Shown here in pieces: positions 20,926 through 21,002 of a stretch of 21,002 nt of DNA. Below the pieces are notes generated by a model. It did no database searches and had not been told where the DNA came from. It was given only the letters and a program-made list of their open reading frames with translations. Position 1 is the stretch's first letter. Each line of letters starts with the position of its first letter. A program made the translations under genes and the position numbers. This stretch comes from a virus: IMG/VR virus record IMGVR_UViG_3300042453_004007, positions 1 through 21,002 of that record, one strand, 5' to 3'.

Positions 20926-21002
20926 TTAGCTCTTCCTTCGGGTCTTCTTTGCCACCTTCTTCGCGGTCTTTGCGGTCTTCTTACCACGCACGGCGGTCTT
21001 TT
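20926..21002 (-). CDS. C-terminal tail of a Lys/Ala-rich histone-H1-like protein (partial)
   Basis: The last 24 residues before a TAA read KTAVRGKKTAKTAKKVAKK and end TRRKS. This KKTA/AKK repeat is typical of bacterial and phage histone-H1-like proteins, which bind and compact DNA. The N-terminus lies outside the window, so fold and length are unknown. The codon pattern (AAG for Lys, GCN/ACC for the small residues) supports a translated frame. The gene is followed by the 16-bp inverted repeat. A short basic tail on an unrelated protein remains possible. Confidence 0.6.
   Translation of the reverse strand, partial: KTAVRGKKTAKTAKKVAKKTRRKS

Noticed and set aside
1-21002. tRNA genes, CRISPR arrays, insertion sequences, attachment sites
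   Set aside because: The minus strand is almost fully coding. I found no cloverleaf in the gaps, no regularly spaced repeats and no transposase or integrase.

Overview
The window is a piece of a T4-like tailed phage genome (Caudoviricetes, myovirus type). The evidence is a contiguous T4 replication core in T4 order: sliding clamp gp45, clamp loader gp44 and gp62, RegA, DNA polymerase gp43, UvsX, one small ORF, then the gp41 helicase. Perfect T4-type late promoter octamers (TATAAATA) are also present. The accessory genes (Hsp20, a CobS-like MoxR ATPase with a VWA/metallopeptidase partner, a DUF3310 protein, Thr-rich and DUF6321-like virion-type proteins) resemble the T4-like phages of marine and freshwater bacteria (cyanophages, pelagiphages) rather than coliphage T4. 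The sequence does not identify the host; no photosynthesis gene is present.

Every gene I support is on the minus strand, so transcription runs from high to low coordinates. From the right: the tail of a lysine-rich histone-H1-like protein (20926-21002); the VWA/HExxH protein and MoxR ATPase (17488-20837); a zinc-ribbon protein and a DUF3310 protein (16685-17491); the replication and regulation block (13354-16695) with gp45, gp44, gp62, RegA, Hsp20 and an Sm-like small protein; gp43, UvsX, a conserved small ORF and gp41 (8042-13253); a zincin-like protein and five small genes, one a winged-helix protein (5729-7975); and a late virion-type block (1-5646). That block holds a large beta-rich structural protein, a two-TM protein, a coiled-coil membrane protein, a multidomain nucleotidyltransferase fusion, a basic protein, a protein with a Thr-rich tail, a tail-type protein and a truncated DUF7207-like gene.

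The genes are very tightly packed, with ATGA and TAATG stop/start overlaps, and no gap reaches 300 bases. The few real intergenic gaps carry the regulation. Four contain a host sigma70-type promoter (before the VWA gene, the MoxR gene, gp43 and the winged-helix gene), and in all four the promoter lies on an inverted repeat just after the preceding stop codon. Three contain a T4-type late promoter (before the basic protein, the big structural protein and the zincin-like protein). One of these has a terminator-like hairpin between promoter and gene. Two more TATAAATA octamers lie inside gp62.

Together the window shows an early/replication module passing into a late virion module. The least understood parts are the MoxR plus VWA-metallopeptidase pair, the promoter-embedded inverted repeats, the nucleotidyltransferase fusion, and a membrane-protein pair in the late block.
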